A stretch of 9,280 nt of DNA from Alkalimonas sp. (GCA_022565655.1 JAIUMG010000126.1:1-9280), one strand, 5' to 3'; positions 1-7,738 are shown, counted from the first letter of the stretch. Notes: generated by a model from the letters alone, not told the origin. Numbers and translations are program-made.

Positions 1-446
1 CTGGCAAAACGCTCAGCCAGGGCTTCGCCAGGAATTAATGAAAACGTATCGCCAACCACCACCGAGTTAAATACAGGAGTCCCATTGCACATCATCAGAT
101 CCAGTGGTGCAACCGGCCGCTCTAAAGCATCATCAAGTGCTTCCGCCAGATCCCCGGTGATACCAAAACCATAACGAGCATGTTTCATATCAGGGTGTGG
201 CAATAAAGCCAACTGCCACTGCTTTTCCTTTGCTTGCTGCACCATGCTGCGTAACGCTTCATCAGCCAAGAAGCAGATCACTTTTTGCTCGCGGGCAAAT
301 AAGTGACTTAATTTTTCACTCCAAAGGCAAAATTCCGGCGTAATACCACGCTCAGCAAATAAAGGCACAATATGGCTTTTAACCCATTGCTCATCAATGG
401 CCTGATACAACAGCACAACATCCGTCGTCACCGGCACATCACTCAT
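1..446 (-). CDS. Partial protein, possibly a degenerate diacylglycerol-kinase (YegS/DAGK-like) fold; C-terminus beyond left edge
   Basis: An open frame runs from an ATG at 446 down to the left edge without a stop, giving 148 visible residues that start MSDVPVTTDVVLLYQ. I do not recognise a named gene. Residues about 80-130 follow the layout of diacylglycerol-kinase catalytic domains: a 'LLPHP' stretch where the family has 'lPlGTgNdfA', then 'GITGDLAEAL', then 'LDLMMCNG' and 'VFNSVVVGD', matching the family's 'vDlg.vng..f.N...iGf'. The GGDGT nucleotide-binding motif expected near residue 60 is not present; the corresponding stretch reads 'CFLADEALRS'. The phosphate-loop glycines are also missing. 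Activity as a lipid kinase is therefore doubtful, and it may be a pseudo-enzyme or an N-terminal domain of a larger protein. The start overlaps the stop of the Lon-like gene by 8 bases, with no strong Shine-Dalgarno sequence, which suggests translational coupling. That the gene is real is fairly sure; the fold assignment is inference from pattern matching by eye. Confidence 0.6.
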   Translation of the reverse strand, partial: MSDVPVTTDVVLLYQAIDEQWVKSHIVPLFAERGITPEFCLWSEKLSHLFAREQKVICFLADEALRSMVQQAKEKQWQLALLPHPDMKHARYGFGITGDLAEALDDALERPVAPLDLMMCNGTPVFNSVVVGDTFSLIPGEALAERFA

Positions 447-2832
447 CGTCACTGCATCCATTTACGATTGCAGCAATTTCGCTTAGCCTATCTAGTACCA
501 TGGCATTTAAGGTTTTTTTCGGATACGAACCACGTCGATTCTGTTCACCGGCATCCATCCCCGTTAACAGGGTCAGGGCTTCGTCGACCGTCTTGACGAC
601 ATAAACATGAAACTGACCATCAGACACCGCCTGGCGTACATCTTCATTCAACACCAGGTTAAGCTGATTACTGGCCGGGATCACCACCCCTTGCTCTCCG
701 GTTAAGCCGCGTTGCTGGCACAAACGAAAGAAGCCTTCTATTTTTTCATTCACCCCACCAATGGCCTGCACCTCGCCATGCTGATTAATCGAGCCGGTCA
801 CAGCCAGGCTCTGTTTAATCGGAACCTGAGTAATTGCGGAGATCAGCGCACAAATTTCAGCCAGTGAAGCACTATCACCATCGATATGACCATAGGATTG
901 CTCCAGGGCAATATTGGCCGATAAGGTCAACGGAAACTGTCTGGCATAACGCGCTCCTAAAAAGCCATTCAGAATCAACACGCCTTTTGAGTGGATAGCC
1001 TTACCCAGCTCCACCTCACGTTCTATATCCACCACCCCAGAGGCCCCGGCAAAGACGGTCGCACTAATTCGGGCAGGCGTACCGAAGGCAGTATCGCCAA
1101 TTTCCAGTACGGTCAAACCATTCACTTTACCGACAGCCAGCCCATCGCTGTCGATCAGGATCTGCCCTTGCTGAATATCTTCCAGAAAACTCTCGCTGAT
1201 CCGGCCGGTGCGGTATTGCTTGCCCAGTAGCGCTTGCCGAACATGCTCGGCATTTAGGATATCACTGCCAGCCAGATTGGCGTAGTAACAGGCTTCGCGC
1301 ACCAGTTCCAGCACATCGGCAAATCGCGCTGATAACTTATGCTGGTGCTCGGCCTGGCGAAAACTGAAGATTAGCAAGCGCTCTAGCCCACTGTCTGACA
1401 GCTGTTGGATCCCCAACTCCTGCATTTGCAGACGAATTTGTCGCACCATGAAACTGAGTGTCAGTTGCTGGTAGGGTAAAAAATGTTCGAAATCTGCCAG
1501 CACCCGAAATAGCTCGTTGAACTCTTCATCGACATCCTGGATCAGATAGTACAGATCGCGTGAGCCTAGCAAAATGACTTTCACCTGCAGGGGGATCGCT
1601 TTTGGCGTAATGATGGTGGAGTTGGTCACCGCATGCTCACTTAAGGTATCGATCAGCAATTCATTGCTTTTCAACGCCTGTTTTAAAGCTTCCCAGACCT
1701 GGGGTTGCGATAACAGCTTGTCTGCATCAAGGATCAGATAGCCTCCATTGGCCCGATGCAAGGCGCCGGAGCGGATCATCCGATGATTGGTGTACAAGGA
1801 ACCACCGCTGGAGGCATATTCAACCCGACCAAACAGATTGCCATAACTGGGAGACGCCTCAAAGATCACTGGCGCTCCATCCATGGCCTCATGATGCACC
1901 AAGACATTGGGTACAAACTCTTCAATAAACAAGGTACGAACATCCAGCTCTTCCGCTTTTTCAGGCTCAGGCTCTTCCGGCAACAGTTCCAGCACAAACT
2001 TCACCAGCGGCGTTCGCATCTCCCGCAAATAACGCAGTACACCCAGCTCAGCCACATAGTCATGCTCCATGGCTTTAAAAAGTGGCTTGAGCACTTGCTC
2101 AATGGTGGCTTTACGCAACTCGCGCAACTGCTCCGACGCTTCACGCTTCCAACGGGGCAACTCAATCAGCTGTTCGTTGAGAATCCCTTCCAGCTCGACC
2201 ACCAAGTCGTAGAAATACTGGCGTTCTTCATCAGTTAGTTTATTAAACTCACTATCGTCCAGTGGCTTACCATCGACCAAAGGAGCAAAGCTGACTGCGC
2301 CATTGTCTTCATACAACACCACCTTTTTTTCCAGTGCTTTTTGTTCAACCTGCTCTAAAGCAGCCTCGTAGCGCTGATCAAAGGTACGTTGAATGGCTTT
2401 TTTTTGCCGTTGATAGCCCGGGTTATCAAAGGCCGCCGGAAAGGTATCGATCAGCTCATCAATAATACCTTCGATCCGTTTAACAAACTTCCGTCCTTCA
2501 CCTGGCAACAAACGCAGTGTATTCGGTAAGCGTTCATCATCGAAGTTGTTCAGATAGCACCACTCATCCGGTGTGGCTTTTTCACTGGCAGCTTGCTTGA
2601 GTTCATCCTGCACCAGGGTGAATCGCCCAAGTGCAGGCTCCCCCATGACATAAATGTTGTATCCTGGCATATCCATGCCGATGGCAAACGTCAGGGCTGC
2701 TTTTGCCCGCTCCTGACCGATAAAAGCGGGCGTCAGTTCCGTTTGTTGTAAGCTGTGTTTCAGCCAGTCATTGCGAAGCTGTGGTGCCAACTGATGGGCC
2801 TGCAGGCCCAGCGAATGCAGGGTGTTGGTCAT
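439..2832 (-). CDS. Lon-family serine protease, AsrA/LonC-like (COG1067 type)
   Basis: This 797-residue protein belongs to the Lon-like family that includes P. aeruginosa AsrA (PA0779) and, more distantly, the shorter E. coli YcbZ. It is a cytoplasmic protease expected to degrade damaged or regulatory proteins. The C-terminal Lon protease domain (about 560-760) is intact. The nucleophile is Ser654 in 'DGDSAS' and the general base is Lys697 in 'GGVNEKIEG', 43 residues apart as in E. coli Lon (S679/K722). The N-terminal AAA-like module is unusual. The P-loop position reads GEPALGRF (64-71), with Arg-Phe instead of Lys-Ser/Thr, and the Walker B-like stretch is 'GGYLILDAD' (363-371), with Ala where a Glu is usual. 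Between them (about 110-290) lies a long charged helical insertion. A sensor-2-like 'SARFADVLELVREA' is at 501-514. The ATG has AAGGA (2838-2842) 5 bases upstream and a promoter candidate just beyond. The last codons overlap the next reverse gene. The family is certain; ATP dependence is uncertain. Confidence 0.95.
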   Translation of the reverse strand: MTNTLHSLGLQAHQLAPQLRNDWLKHSLQQTELTPAFIGQERAKAALTFAIGMDMPGYNIYVMGEPALGRFTLVQDELKQAASEKATPDEWCYLNNFDDERLPNTLRLLPGEGRKFVKRIEGIIDELIDTFPAAFDNPGYQRQKKAIQRTFDQRYEAALEQVEQKALEKKVVLYEDNGAVSFAPLVDGKPLDDSEFNKLTDEERQYFYDLVVELEGILNEQLIELPRWKREASEQLRELRKATIEQVLKPLFKAMEHDYVAELGVLRYLREMRTPLVKFVLELLPEEPEPEKAEELDVRTLFIEEFVPNVLVHHEAMDGAPVIFEASPSYGNLFGRVEYASSGGSLYTNHRMIRSGALHRANGGYLILDADKLLSQPQVWEALKQALKSNELLIDTLSEHAVTNSTIITPKAIPLQVKVILLGSRDLYYLIQDVDEEFNELFRVLADFEHFLPYQQLTLSFMVRQIRLQMQELGIQQLSDSGLERLLIFSFRQAEHQHKLSARFADVLELVREACYYANLAGSDILNAEHVRQALLGKQYRTGRISESFLEDIQQGQILIDSDGLAVGKVNGLTVLEIGDTAFGTPARISATVFAGASGVVDIEREVELGKAIHSKGVLILNGFLGARYARQFPLTLSANIALEQSYGHIDGDSASLAEICALISAITQVPIKQSLAVTGSINQHGEVQAIGGVNEKIEGFFRLCQQRGLTGEQGVVIPASNQLNLVLNEDVRQAVSDGQFHVYVVKTVDEALTLLTGMDAGEQNRRGSYPKKTLNAMVLDRLSEIAAIVNGCSDDE

Positions 2833-2837
2833 GAAAG

Positions 2838-2842
2838 TCCTT
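2838..2842 (-). promoter_or_regulatory. Ribosome binding site of the Lon-like gene
   Basis: On the reverse strand AAGGA stands 5 bases before the ATG at 2832. This supports the full-length 797-residue start. Confidence 0.75.
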
Positions 2843-2873
2843 AATATCCATGCGGTTCATGCGTCAGCCAATG

Positions 2874-2879
2874 ATTATA
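2874..2879 (-). promoter_or_regulatory. Candidate -10 box for the Lon-like gene
   Basis: A perfect TATAAT on the reverse strand lies in the 72-base gap between ybeL and the Lon-like gene, about 41 bases before the ATG. It is preceded by GGG, so it is not a full extended -10. No good -35 hexamer is visible 16-18 bases upstream (the best reads CTGGTC), so an activator may be needed. I looked for a sigma-32 heat-shock pattern and did not see a convincing one. There is no hairpin terminator after ybeL, so read-through from ybeL is also likely. Confidence 0.45.
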
Positions 2880-2904
2880 CCCAATTCATATGTGCAGACC
2901 AGCG

Positions 2905-3378
2905 TTACTCAACTGGCACCCCTTCCCGGCAGAAACTGACTCCACCGCAGTTGCTACAGGCCTCCAGCTCAGTTGGATGATAATAATTAGCCAGCTGATT
3001 GCATTGCTCGCAGCGATAACAGCCCATGCCGACCCGCTCGCCCTGAAAGTAGACCCCTTTATGGCGAAAGTCTTCCAGCAACTCCTGCCACTCCACCTGA
3101 GTTTTATCTGTAATTTGTGCCAATTCATACCAGAGCGCCTCTGGCCACAGCGAAGGCTGATCGTCCTGCTCGGAAACATCTGCATCCTGCCATTGGCGCT
3201 TCAGTGTCTCGACAAACAATTGCGTTTCATAGGCGGTCAACTCTCGGCCTGCTTTGAAGTACGCGCGAATGTTCTGGTTTAGCTCCATCAGCTGATCGAC
3301 GCTGTCTTTTTCTGCGGTTTGAACCATTTCTGCCAACTGCTCCAGCCACTGCTGGTACTTCTGCTTAAGTTCTTTCAT
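2905..3378 (-). CDS. ybeL: YbeL-family zinc-ribbon protein (DUF1451)
   Basis: This 157-residue protein is of unknown molecular function. Residues 1-105 are predicted mostly helical and charged (MKELKQKYQQWLEQLAEM at the start). The C-terminal end carries a zinc ribbon with Cys120, Cys123 and Cys126 in 'CYRCEQC' and Cys141 and Cys144 in 'CSNC', plus Cys150. The architecture and length agree with E. coli YbeL (about 160 residues). So does its place, divergent from leuS, which is the E. coli arrangement. A longer frame opens upstream at 3423, but I chose the ATG at 3378 because GGAGGT lies just before it, because the family starts here, and because a -10 candidate falls inside the longer version. 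It may be co-transcribed with the Lon-like gene 72 bases downstream. Naming by family and synteny is solid; the cellular role is not known. Confidence 0.92.
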   Translation of the reverse strand: MKELKQKYQQWLEQLAEMVQTAEKDSVDQLMELNQNIRAYFKAGRELTAYETQLFVETLKRQWQDADVSEQDDQPSLWPEALWYELAQITDKTQVEWQELLEDFRHKGVYFQGERVGMGCYRCEQCNQLANYYHPTELEACSNCGGVSFCREGVPVE

Positions 3379-3381
3379 GCT

Positions 3382-3387
3382 ACCTCC
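3382..3387 (-). promoter_or_regulatory. Strong ribosome binding site of ybeL
   Basis: GGAGGT on the reverse strand is separated from the ATG at 3378 by 3 bases. It decides the start in favour of the 157-residue form over the upstream in-frame start at 3423. Confidence 0.8.
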
Positions 3388-3413
3388 AGAGTTTGTGTAC
3401 CTCAATTGCCCAG

Positions 3414-3422
3414 AGTATAGCA
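3414..3422 (-). promoter_or_regulatory. Extended -10 promoter candidate for ybeL
   Basis: The reverse strand reads TGCTATACT, an extended -10 (TGn followed by TATACT, five of six matches to consensus). It would place the transcript start near 3407, leaving a leader of about 29 bases ahead of the ybeL ATG. No good -35 is visible, which is usual for extended -10 promoters. Confidence 0.55.
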
Positions 3423-3495
3423 AAGTAAGTCGAATGAAAGGCGGCTGCTATCAGAAGTAATGCTGCATTCATCCGATTAAACCGATGGATTCAAG

Positions 3496-3524
3496 TTGTT
3501 GTCCGACAGTGGCTGCGGTATGCT
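3496..3524 (+). promoter_or_regulatory. Candidate sigma-70 promoter for leuS
   Basis: TTGTTG (3496-3501) and TATGCT (3519-3524) are separated by exactly 17 bases. The match is moderate (three and four of six). Transcription would begin near 3531 and give a leader of about 75 bases that contains the competing hairpins. It would serve leuS and probably lptE, holA and nadD. An overlapping TATAGC at 3524 is an alternative -10. Confidence 0.4.
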
Positions 3525-3539
3525 ATAGCCAATTTTTAG

Positions 3540-3579
3540 CTGCCTCCGGCAAATCAATTTCAGTGGAGGCAGGCCCTCC
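3540..3579 (+). promoter_or_regulatory. leuS leader with two mutually exclusive hairpins
   Basis: CTGCCTCC (3540-3547) pairs perfectly over 8 bases with GGAGGCAG (3565-3572) across a 17-base loop. The GGAGG core of the second arm (3565-3569) can instead pair with CCTCC (3575-3579) over a 5-base loop. The two structures cannot form together. Neither is followed by a run of T, so simple intrinsic termination is not indicated. The true leuS Shine-Dalgarno (GGAAGA at 3595-3600, 5 bases before the ATG) lies outside both stems. The pairing is plain in the sequence; a regulatory function is inference. Confidence 0.4.
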
Positions 3580-3605
3580 TCAGATGCTTAGTTTGGAAGA
3601 CGTCA

Positions 3606-6194
3606 ATGCACGAACAATATAACCCGCAACAGATAGAAACTGCGCTGCAGCAGCAATGGGATCAGGATCAGGTTTTTAAAGTCGTTGAAGACGACAGCAA
3701 AAAGAAGTTTTATTGTCTCTCAATGTTCCCCTATCCAAGCGGACGCCTGCATATGGGCCATGTACGCAACTACACCATTGGGGATGTGATCAGCCGTTTT
3801 CAGCGGATGCAAGGTAAGAATGTAATGCAGCCGATGGGTTGGGATGCCTTTGGTTTACCGGCTGAGAATGCGGCCATTAACCACAAAACGGCTCCTGCTA
3901 AGTGGACCTACGAAAACATCGATTACATGCGCACTCAGCTAAAACGCCTTGGCTTTGGCTATGACTGGTCACGCGAGCTGGCCACCTGCCAGCCAGAGTA
4001 TTACCGCTGGGAGCAATGGTTCTTCACCAAGCTGTATGAGAAAGGTCTGGTTTACAAAAAAATGTCGACCGTCAACTGGGATCCGATTGATCAGTGCGTA
4101 CTAGCCAATGAACAAGTGATCGATGGCCGAGGCTGGCGCTCTGGCGCTTTGGTCGAGCAGCGCGAACTGGCCCAGTGGTTTATCAAAATTACCGACTATG
4201 CTGAAGAGTTGCTGCAGGATCTGGATCAGCTGGATGAATGGCCAGAACAGGTTCGCACCATGCAAAAGAACTGGATCGGCCGCTCTGAAGGGGTGGAAAT
4301 TACTTTTGATGTTGCCGACAGCGAGCAACAGGTCTCGGTATTCACCACCCGGCCAGACACCCTGTATGGCGTAACGTACATGGCAGTTGCTGCTCAGCAC
4401 CCGCTGGCTCTGCAAGCGGCCAAAACCAATGCTGAACTGGCGGCATTTATTGAGGACTGCAAAGGCGGAAAAGTCGCTGAAGCAGAACTAGCGACCATGG
4501 AGAAAAAAGGCATGGCCACCGGGGTTGAAGCCATTCACCCGCTAACCGGTGAACGCTTGCCCATTTGGGTCGCTAACTTTGTGCTGATGGATTACGGTTC
4601 TGGTGCTGTGATGTCAGTTCCAGGCCATGACCAACGCGATTATGAGTTTGCCAGCAAGTATCAGCTACCCATCAAACAAGTGGTGAAGCCAGCTGATGAC
4701 AGCGTCACGGCAGATTTGACGCAAGCGGCCTTTACCGAGAAAGGCATTCTGCTGAACTCCGCTGAATTTGATGGTTTGGATTTTCATGCCGCCTTCAAAG
4801 CCATTGCTGAGAAACTGAAGAGTGACGGCCGCGGCGAAGTCAAAGTGAATTACCGCTTGCGCGACTGGGGTGTTTCTCGCCAGCGTTATTGGGGTTCACC
4901 TATTCCGATGCTAACGCTGGAAGATGGTAGCCAGGTGCCAGTGCCGGATGATCAACTGCCGGTACGTCTGCCGGAAGATGTGGTGATGGATGGGGTGCAA
5001 TCGCCAATTAAAGCCGATGCAGAGTGGGCCAAAACCAGCTATCAGGGCCAGGCCGCTTTTCATGAAACCGATACCTTCGATACCTTCATGGAGTCATCCT
5101 GGTACTATGCCCGTTACACCAGCCCAGGCAGCGATGAGCAAATGCTGGATCCGGCCAAGGCCAATTACTGGTTGCCGGTCGATCAATACATCGGCGGCAT
5201 TGAACACGCCATCCTGCACTTGTTGTATGCCCGCTTCTTCCATAAGTTGCTGCGCGACGTTGGCCTAGTGCAATGCGATGAGCCATTCAAGCGTCTGTTG
5301 TGTCAGGGCATGGTGCTGGCGGAAACCTTCTATCGCGAGCATGACAATGGCAGCAAGAGCTGGTATTCGCCGCAAGATGTACAGGTTGAACGCGATGAAA
5401 AAGGCCGCATCAGCCAGGCCATCCTGAGCACAGACGGCCAGCCCGTAATCGCCGCAGGCATGAGCAAGATGTCGAAATCGAAAAATAACGGCATCGATCC
5501 GCAAAAGGTCATTGATCTGTACGGTGCCGATACGGTTCGCTTGTTTATGATGTTTACCGCACCGCCAGAGCAAACCCTAGAGTGGTCTGACTCGGCGGTT
5601 GAGGGAGCTCATCGCTTCCTGCGCCGTATTTATGCTTTGGTGTATCAATTTAACCAGAATAAACCGACTGAGGCGCTAAATGGTGCGGCGCTGAATGCCG
5701 ATCAAAAAGCCCTACGCCGTGAACTGCATAAAACCATTGCCAAAGTCACCGACGACTTAGCCCGGCGTTATACCTTTAACACCGCAATTGCAGCCGTGAT
5801 GGAGCTGAGCAACAAGCTGCAGAAGGCTCCGCTTACCAGTGAGCAGGATAAAGCCGTGATGCAAGAGGCGGTGTTGGCTGTGTTGCAAATGCTGAACCCC
5901 ATTACTCCGCACCTTTGTCAGTACTTGTGGAGCATGCTGGGGCAAGCCGACCCCATTGAGCAAAGCCAATGGCCAGTGGTCGATACTGCCGCTCTGGTCG
6001 AAGATGAAAAGCTTATAGTGGTGCAGGTGAATGGCAAAGTACGGGCTAAGTTGACTGTGGCTGTGGATGCCAGCCAGGATGATGTTTTGGCGCAGGCAAA
6101 AGCGGACGACAACGTGCAACGCTATCTTAGCGATGTTACGGTACGAAAAGTAATTTACGTGCCTGGTAAGCTGTTAAATCTGGTGGTTGGTTAA
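3606..6194 (+). CDS. leuS: Leucyl-tRNA synthetase
   Basis: LeuS is a class Ia aminoacyl-tRNA synthetase. It charges tRNA-Leu with leucine using ATP and removes mischarged amino acids in a separate editing domain. The protein has 862 residues, against 860 in E. coli. The HIGH motif is HMGH (49-52) within 'PSGRLHMGHVRNYTIGD', and KMSKS is at 621-625. The CP1 editing domain has the threonine-rich 'TTRPDTLYG' with Thr252 in the same position as the E. coli specificity residue, and 'GHDQRDYEF' with the conserved Asp345. The leucine-specific insertion precedes KMSKS (about 575-615), and the C-terminal domain has 'VVQVNGKVRAKL' near 805-816. The ATG has GGAAGA 5 bases upstream. The stop is directly followed by the lptE ATG with no gap, pointing to coupled translation. 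Nothing appears broken or truncated. Confidence 0.99.
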   Translation: MHEQYNPQQIETALQQQWDQDQVFKVVEDDSKKKFYCLSMFPYPSGRLHMGHVRNYTIGDVISRFQRMQGKNVMQPMGWDAFGLPAENAAINHKTAPAKWTYENIDYMRTQLKRLGFGYDWSRELATCQPEYYRWEQWFFTKLYEKGLVYKKMSTVNWDPIDQCVLANEQVIDGRGWRSGALVEQRELAQWFIKITDYAEELLQDLDQLDEWPEQVRTMQKNWIGRSEGVEITFDVADSEQQVSVFTTRPDTLYGVTYMAVAAQHPLALQAAKTNAELAAFIEDCKGGKVAEAELATMEKKGMATGVEAIHPLTGERLPIWVANFVLMDYGSGAVMSVPGHDQRDYEFASKYQLPIKQVVKPADDSVTADLTQAAFTEKGILLNSAEFDGLDFHAAFKAIAEKLKSDGRGEVKVNYRLRDWGVSRQRYWGSPIPMLTLEDGSQVPVPDDQLPVRLPEDVVMDGVQSPIKADAEWAKTSYQGQAAFHETDTFDTFMESSWYYARYTSPGSDEQMLDPAKANYWLPVDQYIGGIEHAILHLLYARFFHKLLRDVGLVQCDEPFKRLLCQGMVLAETFYREHDNGSKSWYSPQDVQVERDEKGRISQAILSTDGQPVIAAGMSKMSKSKNNGIDPQKVIDLYGADTVRLFMMFTAPPEQTLEWSDSAVEGAHRFLRRIYALVYQFNQNKPTEALNGAALNADQKALRRELHKTIAKVTDDLARRYTFNTAIAAVMELSNKLQKAPLTSEQDKAVMQEAVLAVLQMLNPITPHLCQYLWSMLGQADPIEQSQWPVVDTAALVEDEKLIVVQVNGKVRAKLTVAVDASQDDVLAQAKADDNVQRYLSDVTVRKVIYVPGKLLNLVVG

Positions 6195-6701
6195 ATGGCC
6201 TGGTTCCGTAACTTGTCATCTGGCGTGCTCAGAGTTGTATGGCTCAGCACGCTGATTGCCCTGCTTACGGCCTGTGGCTTTCAGCTGCGTGGGCAACTGC
6301 CATTACAGCAGTACCAGGCGATCTATATTCAGGCTGAGCGACACTCCGCACTGGCGGCTATCCTGAGCCATCGCCTGCAACACCATCAGATAGATACTTT
6401 GGATAGCCAGCAAGCCGATAGCCCACGTTTAATGCTGCAGCATGACTCACTGGAGCGTCGCACTTTATCTCTGTTCCCAAATGGCCAGGTCGCTGAGTAT
6501 GAGCTGATTTATCAGGTCCGTTACAGTGTCCAGATGCCCGGCCAGCAAGAGCAGTATTTTGAGTTTGAACTGTTCCGGGATTATCAGGATGATCCAAACC
6601 GGGCGCTGGCTAAAGCGCAAGAGCTGGATCTGATGCTGAATGAACTCAGAGAGCAAGCCGCCCAGCGCATTTTACGTCAGCTTGGACGTTTAGGTGCATG
6701 A
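6195..6701 (+). CDS. lptE: LPS-assembly outer-membrane lipoprotein LptE
   Basis: LptE (formerly RlpB) plugs the LptD barrel and helps insert lipopolysaccharide into the outer leaflet of the outer membrane. The 168-residue product has a lipoprotein signal peptide: a basic N-terminus, a hydrophobic run VVWLSTLIALL (14-24), and the lipobox L-T-A-C with the lipidated Cys27. The next residue is Gly, not Asp, so sorting by Lol to the outer membrane is expected. The mature protein opens with CGFQLRG, typical of LptE. The ATG follows the leuS stop immediately, with GGTGG (6182-6186) 8 bases upstream inside leuS. The stop overlaps the holA start as ATGA. The protein is glutamine-rich (about 22 of 168). 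The family is weakly conserved, so the call rests on signal peptide, opening motif, length and synteny together. Confidence 0.94.
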   Translation: MAWFRNLSSGVLRVVWLSTLIALLTACGFQLRGQLPLQQYQAIYIQAERHSALAAILSHRLQHHQIDTLDSQQADSPRLMLQHDSLERRTLSLFPNGQVAEYELIYQVRYSVQMPGQQEQYFEFELFRDYQDDPNRALAKAQELDLMLNELREQAAQRILRQLGRLGA

Positions 6702-7738
6702 ATAAGCTCTATGCCAACCAATTGCCCCAGCAGCTGCAACAAGGGTTGGCTGCCAGCTACATTGTGTTCGGCGATGAACCACTGCAACTGCAGCAGTCGT
6801 TGGATCATATTCGTCAGCAGGCCAGGCAACAGGGCTTTATCGAGCGACAACAGTTTAAAGTAGATGCTCAATTCGACTGGGGACTGCTCAGCTCAGCTTT
6901 GCAAAGTATGTCGTTATTCAGTGACCGCCAGCTGATTGAACTCGATCTCAGTCAGCAGAAGCTGACCTCAGCCTCCAGCAGCGAACTCAAAGCACTGGCC
7001 GGGCTATTGCACTCCGATACCCTGCTGCTGATTTTTGGCGATCGCAGCCCTGCTGAAGTCGCCCGACAAAGCTGGCTGAAAGCATTTCCTGCCAGTACCG
7101 TCTTTGTCAGTATTTATCCGCTGGATGACCAGCAATTTCGCCAATGGCTGCAGCAACAACTTCGTCAAGAAAAGTTGCAATTGTCTGCCGACGCCTTGCA
7201 GCTTTTTCTGCATCACTGCAGTGGCAATATGCTGGCAGCCCGACAGAACCTCGATAAATTGCTACTGACCTTCGGCCCCTGCCAGTTGGATGAAGCTGCG
7301 TTAACGGCCTTTTTATCTGATCAGTCCAGTTTTACCATTTTTCAGCTGACCGATGCGCTGCTGGCCGGACAAAGCCAACAAGCCTTTCACCGGCTGGAAC
7401 GTTTATGTGGCCAGGAAGAAGAGCCAACGCTTATCGGCTGGCAATTGCAGCGTGAAATCCAAAACCTGTTGCAGCTGCAACAAAGCTCTCCGGCTGAGCG
7501 CAGTGCTTTGTTTAAAAAGCTGGGGATCTGGCCGAAAAGGCAGCCACTTTACCAAAACGCATTGCAACGACTGCCACTCAAGTGGCTGCATTACATGGTG
7601 CAAGAGCTGGCAGCTTTTGATCGGCTTTACAAAGGGGGGCAGCTGCAAAATACCCAACTGGCACTGACTCATTTGGCCGCCCTGTTTATTGCACCTGTGG
7701 CCAAAACTTACTCATTACGTCACCATGATACCAACTGA
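6698..7738 (+). CDS. holA: DNA polymerase III delta subunit (clamp loader)
   Basis: HolA is the delta subunit of the clamp-loader complex, the wrench that opens the beta sliding clamp. The product has 346 residues, against 343 in E. coli. The N-terminal domain (about 1-140) is an AAA+-like fold without a working P-loop, opening with 'YIVFGDEPLQLQQSLD' (21-36). Leu73-Phe74 in 'MSLFSDRQL' fall exactly where E. coli delta has the Leu73-Phe74 pair that inserts into the beta clamp. The helical middle domain includes 'CSGNMLAARQNLDKL', followed by the collar domain to the end. The start overlaps the lptE stop (ATGA) and the end overlaps the nadD start, so translation is probably coupled on both sides. 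Glutamine is strikingly common, about 50 of 346 residues. Confidence 0.96.
   Translation: MNKLYANQLPQQLQQGLAASYIVFGDEPLQLQQSLDHIRQQARQQGFIERQQFKVDAQFDWGLLSSALQSMSLFSDRQLIELDLSQQKLTSASSSELKALAGLLHSDTLLLIFGDRSPAEVARQSWLKAFPASTVFVSIYPLDDQQFRQWLQQQLRQEKLQLSADALQLFLHHCSGNMLAARQNLDKLLLTFGPCQLDEAALTAFLSDQSSFTIFQLTDALLAGQSQQAFHRLERLCGQEEEPTLIGWQLQREIQNLLQLQQSSPAERSALFKKLGIWPKRQPLYQNALQRLPLKWLHYMVQELAAFDRLYKGGQLQNTQLALTHLAALFIAPVAKTYSLRHHDTN

Noticed and set aside
1756..2238. 160-codon forward open frame inside the Lon-like gene
   Set aside because: It is antisense to a strongly recognised coding region, has no recognisable domain, and is composed as expected for the complementary strand of codons. 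Other long antisense frames in leuS and holA were dismissed for the same reason.
3379..3423. Upstream extension of ybeL by 15 codons
   Set aside because: The extension contains the ybeL ribosome binding site and most of the -10 candidate, and the family begins at the ATG at 3378.
3511..3538. GGCTG/TAGCC inverted repeat followed by TTTTT, terminator-like
   Set aside because: The stem is short with a wobble pair, the loop is 10 bases, and it overlaps the leuS -10 candidate; it is more likely a promoter than a terminator.
3584..3622. A 12-codon open frame (MLSLEDVNARTI) that starts in the leuS leader and ends inside leuS, with leucine codons at positions 2 and 4
   Set aside because: It resembles a leader peptide only loosely. 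The nearest GGAGG is 14 bases before its ATG, too far for good initiation, and two leucine codons in twelve is close to chance.
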